A program made the translations under genes and the position numbers. From Syntrophaceae bacterium UBA6255 (lineage in GTDB: Bacteria > Desulfobacterota > Syntrophia > Syntrophales > Smithellaceae): a stretch of DNA of 8,573 bases. Below, piece after piece: positions 7,477 through 8,573 of the stretch. Each line of letters begins with the position of its first letter. Within the stretch, counting starts at the first letter, position 1. The stretch covers positions 1-8,573 of the forward strand of contig DJVN01000059.1 of NCBI GenBank assembly GCA_002441205.1. Reading direction: 5' to 3'. Under the pieces are notes generated by a model that saw only the letters and a list, made by a program, of their open reading frames with translations, did not search any database and was not told where the DNA came from.

Positions 7477-7499
7477 CCGAATTTTCGAAAATAGTTCGG
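7477..7499. promoter_or_regulatory. dyad in the operon leader (CCGAA ... TTCGG around TTTTCGAAAA)
   Basis: A perfect 10-bp palindrome, TTTTCGAAAA (7482-7491), is flanked by the inverted pair CCGAA (7477-7481) and TTCGG (7495-7499), with three extra bases on one side. It lies in the untranslated leader about 50 bases before the KS start. On the minus strand it is followed nine bases later by a run of seven T. It could be a repressor operator or a weak attenuator-like hairpin. No known regulator is recognised. Confidence 0.35.
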
Positions 7500-7535
7500 C
7501 GTTTCAAATCAAAAGATCAATATAAATGAGATTTA

Positions 7536-7547
7536 TTTTACGTAAAA
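7536..7547. promoter_or_regulatory. 12-bp palindrome TTTTACGTAAAA in the operon leader
   Basis: A perfect 12-bp palindrome about 100 bases downstream of the predicted transcription start. Its centre is 55 bp from that of the TTTTCGAAAA palindrome at 7482-7491, and both have T4...CG...A4 arms. A small inverted repeat, ATAAAT-GAG-ATTTAT (7522-7536), abuts it. A DNA-binding role is possible, but AT-rich leaders produce such dyads by chance. Confidence 0.3.
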
Positions 7548-7648
7548 CTCCTGAGACGACAGTTATCCTTTCTCTCTTATCGATAGAAATAATAACTTTG
7601 ATAATTACCTCGCCTAACTCAAACTAAACAGAAATTTTCTTTTGATAT

Positions 7649-7677
7649 TTAATAGCAAGGTTGGCTCTATATGTCAA
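7649..7677 (-). promoter_or_regulatory. sigma70-type promoter of the KS-ACP-oxidoreductase-oleABCD operon
   Basis: On the minus strand a consensus -35 box TTGACA (7677-7672) is followed after exactly 17 nt by TATTAA (7654-7649), which matches the -10 consensus in five of six positions. The predicted start near 7642 leaves a leader of about 210 nt before the KS gene at 7430. No other promoter of this quality was noticed in the leader. The compact junctions downstream suggest that it drives the whole seven-gene unit. Confidence 0.7.
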
Positions 7678-7685
7678 CAGAAAAA

Positions 7686-7721
7686 TGAGGGAATACTCAG
7701 TTTATTTTGAGGAATAACTCA
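7686..7721. promoter_or_regulatory. tandem 14-bp dyads, likely regulator binding site for the ole operon
   Basis: Two copies of a TGAG-N6-CTCA dyad, TGAGGGAATACTCA (7686-7699) and TGAGGAATAACTCA (7708-7721), agree at 11 of 14 positions. Their starts are 22 bp apart, about two helical turns, so bound proteins would face the same side of the DNA. The proximal copy ends nine bases upstream of the -35 box, roughly at -44 to -80 overall, a place typical of activator sites. They lie between the exonuclease stop and the operon promoter. A run of five T follows the second copy on the minus strand, so a weak terminator for the exonuclease transcript is an alternative, but a 4-bp stem is poor for that. 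Confidence 0.5.
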
Positions 7722-7730
7722 TATTTTATA

Positions 7731-8225
7731 CTATATTGTTGTTTTCTTTACTATTTCAATCATAATTTTCGCGCAGGCGAGGGTATCCGAAAGAGCATCA
7801 TGGTGCCTTAGATCAATATTAAAGTTTCTGCAAACGGTGGGCAGGTTGGTGGGATAGAGTCCAAAAACCTTACGGGAAAGTTTCATTGTACATTGAAAAT
7901 CGACAGGTGGTTTTATAATTCTGTGTCTTTCACAGCAGGCGTACAGGACGTTTCTGTCAAAAACAGCGTTATGCGCTACAGCAAAATCAATATCTTCAAA
8001 AAAAGGCTTTATGGATTTCCAGTGTTGCTCAAAAGTCGGTTTATCTTCAACATCCTCCCAGGTGATTCCATGGATGTAGGTAAATACAAAGTATTTGTAA
8101 GGGGGTCTAATAAGGAAAGATGCTTGATCAACAATTCTGTTGTCTTCAACACGAACCAGACCGAGAGCACAGGCGCTATCCCGGTAATAATTTGCTGTTT
8201 CGAAATCCAGTGCAAGAAAATTCAT
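7731..8225 (-). CDS. DEDDh-family 3'-5' exonuclease (DnaQ / Pol III epsilon-like)
   Basis: A 164-residue single-domain exonuclease. The metal-binding residues of the DEDDh family are all visible: Asp7 and Glu9 in ALDFETA, Asp90 in AHNAVFDRNVL, and His142 with Asp147 in RHHDALSDTLAC. Proteins of this size with the N-terminal LDFETAN motif are commonly annotated as DNA polymerase III epsilon subunit-like exonucleases. They act on DNA or RNA ends, but the substrate cannot be read from the sequence. It is shorter than E. coli DnaQ (243 aa) and has no C-terminal polymerase-binding extension, so it is probably a stand-alone nuclease. The ATG at 8225 has only a distant AAAGG upstream. It lies alone between the terminator at 8363 and the ole promoter, with no apparent functional link to the lipid genes. 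Confidence 0.85.
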   Translation of the reverse strand: MNFLALDFETANYYRDSACALGLVRVEDNRIVDQASFLIRPPYKYFVFTYIHGITWEDVEDKPTFEQHWKSIKPFFEDIDFAVAHNAVFDRNVLYACCERHRIIKPPVDFQCTMKLSRKVFGLYPTNLPTVCRNFNIDLRHHDALSDTLACAKIMIEIVKKTTI

Positions 8226-8362
8226 AATTAATCAATGCCTTTAATCTCTTTATCTTATAATTTATTACAATTTATTTGCTGGATACAAATTTTTACAAAA
8301 AGCAGGAATTAACAATATTTTTCTTATCATACTATAGGGCAGCCATAAAAGAGAATTAAAAA

Positions 8363-8392
8363 CCCCCCTTGAGGACACTGCCTCAAGGGGGG
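8363..8392 (-). terminator. Rho-independent terminator downstream of the c-subunit-like gene
   Basis: A perfect 12-bp stem, CCCCCCTTGAGG paired with CCTCAAGGGGGG, with a 6-nt loop. On the minus strand it is followed at once by TTTTTAATT. It lies 86 nt after the stop codon of the gene at the right edge and before the exonuclease gene, so it ends the upstream transcript and isolates the exonuclease. The rest of the gap, 8226-8362, is AT-rich. It holds only weak promoter-like matches for the exonuclease (for example TTGTAA, 18 nt, TAAATT on the minus strand). Confidence 0.9.
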
Positions 8393-8478
8393 CGACCGCT
8401 ATAAAAACAGATCATGAATTTTGTCGTCAGCGGTTACTTAACATATCCTTTCCATTCTGGAATCTTTTTAATCCTTTA

Positions 8479-8573
8479 CTACATGACCATGTTTTTTACA
8501 GTTTCAATGACCGGATTGGTAAACAAAGCCATCAGAATAGTATAAAGCGCAAAGGCTCCGACCATTTCCGTTA
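8479..8573 (-). CDS. C-terminal fragment of a membrane protein resembling the F0 ATP synthase c subunit
   Basis: The gene enters from the right edge; 30 codons and a TAG stop (8481-8479) are visible. The peptide has a glutamate, then a hydrophobic helix, then F-T-N-P: E-M-V-G-A-F-A-L-Y-T-I-L-M-A-L-F-T-N-P. This copies the spacing of the last helix of F0 c subunits, where the ion-binding Glu is followed 15-18 residues later by F-A-N-P. The protein would then be part of the rotor ring in the cytoplasmic membrane. A tail of about ten residues after NP is a little longer than usual. It is the last gene of its transcript, with a strong terminator 86 nt downstream, which fits the separate atpB-atpE operons of many Deltaproteobacteria. 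Only a short fragment is visible, so the call is tentative. Confidence 0.55.
   Translation of the reverse strand, partial: TEMVGAFALYTILMALFTNPVIETVKNMVM

Noticed and set aside
7893..8231. 112-codon open frame on the plus strand over the exonuclease gene
   Set aside because: It is antisense to a gene with all five DEDDh catalytic residues, and it has no motif or ribosome binding site of note.
8395..8434. inverted repeat ACCGCT ... AGCGGT near the terminator
   Set aside because: Only six base pairs with a 28-nt loop; likely chance.
8414..8545. 43-residue hydrophobic plus-strand open frame, a possible small membrane peptide
   Set aside because: It is largely antisense to the c-subunit-like gene. 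Hydrophobicity is expected opposite a membrane helix, and no ribosome binding site or promoter is seen.

Overview
All eight supported genes lie on the minus strand, so they run right to left. The layout is a long biosynthetic operon (about 7430 down to 18, and probably beyond the left edge). Before it come a small exonuclease gene and the tail of a gene resembling an ATP synthase c subunit.

The operon holds seven tightly packed genes in this order: an elongating beta-ketoacyl synthase (KS), a stand-alone acyl carrier protein (ACP), a CrtI/RetSat-like FAD oxidoreductase, then oleA, oleB, oleC and oleD. The ole genes encode the known head-to-head long-chain olefin pathway. OleA condenses two fatty acyl thioesters to a 2-alkyl-3-oxoalkanoate, OleD reduces it to the beta-hydroxy acid, OleC closes the beta-lactone with ATP, and OleB decarboxylates the lactone to a cis internal olefin. 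Catalytic residues of all four are visible. The unusual part is the KS-ACP-oxidoreductase module, which joins the ole genes through 1-22 nt spacings or stop/start overlaps. My inference is that it prepares a special acyl chain (elongated and desaturated or saturated on its own ACP) that OleA then joins head to head. The product would be a modified long-chain, possibly polyunsaturated, hydrocarbon. The window has no ketoreductase of the FabG type, dehydratase, thioesterase or phosphopantetheinyl transferase, so the module must borrow these from elsewhere.

Upstream of the KS gene is a good sigma70-type promoter (TTGACA, 17 nt, TATTAA) with a leader of about 210 nt. Two tandem 14-bp dyads of form TGAG-N6-CTCA, spaced 22 bp apart, sit directly upstream of the -35 box and look like a regulator site. 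The leader carries two AT-rich palindromes with CG centres.

Right of the promoter are a DEDDh 3'-5' exonuclease (DnaQ/epsilon-like), a strong hairpin terminator at 8363-8392, and the last 30 residues of a membrane protein matching the end of an F0 ATP synthase c subunit.

Organism: a moderately AT-rich bacterium. The ole set, the oxygen-independent type of desaturase-like enzyme, and a c-subunit gene that ends its own transcript would fit a Desulfobacterota (Deltaproteobacteria) anaerobe, for example of the Syntrophales type. This assignment is an inference of modest confidence. I see no mobile elements, CRISPR arrays, tRNA or rRNA.
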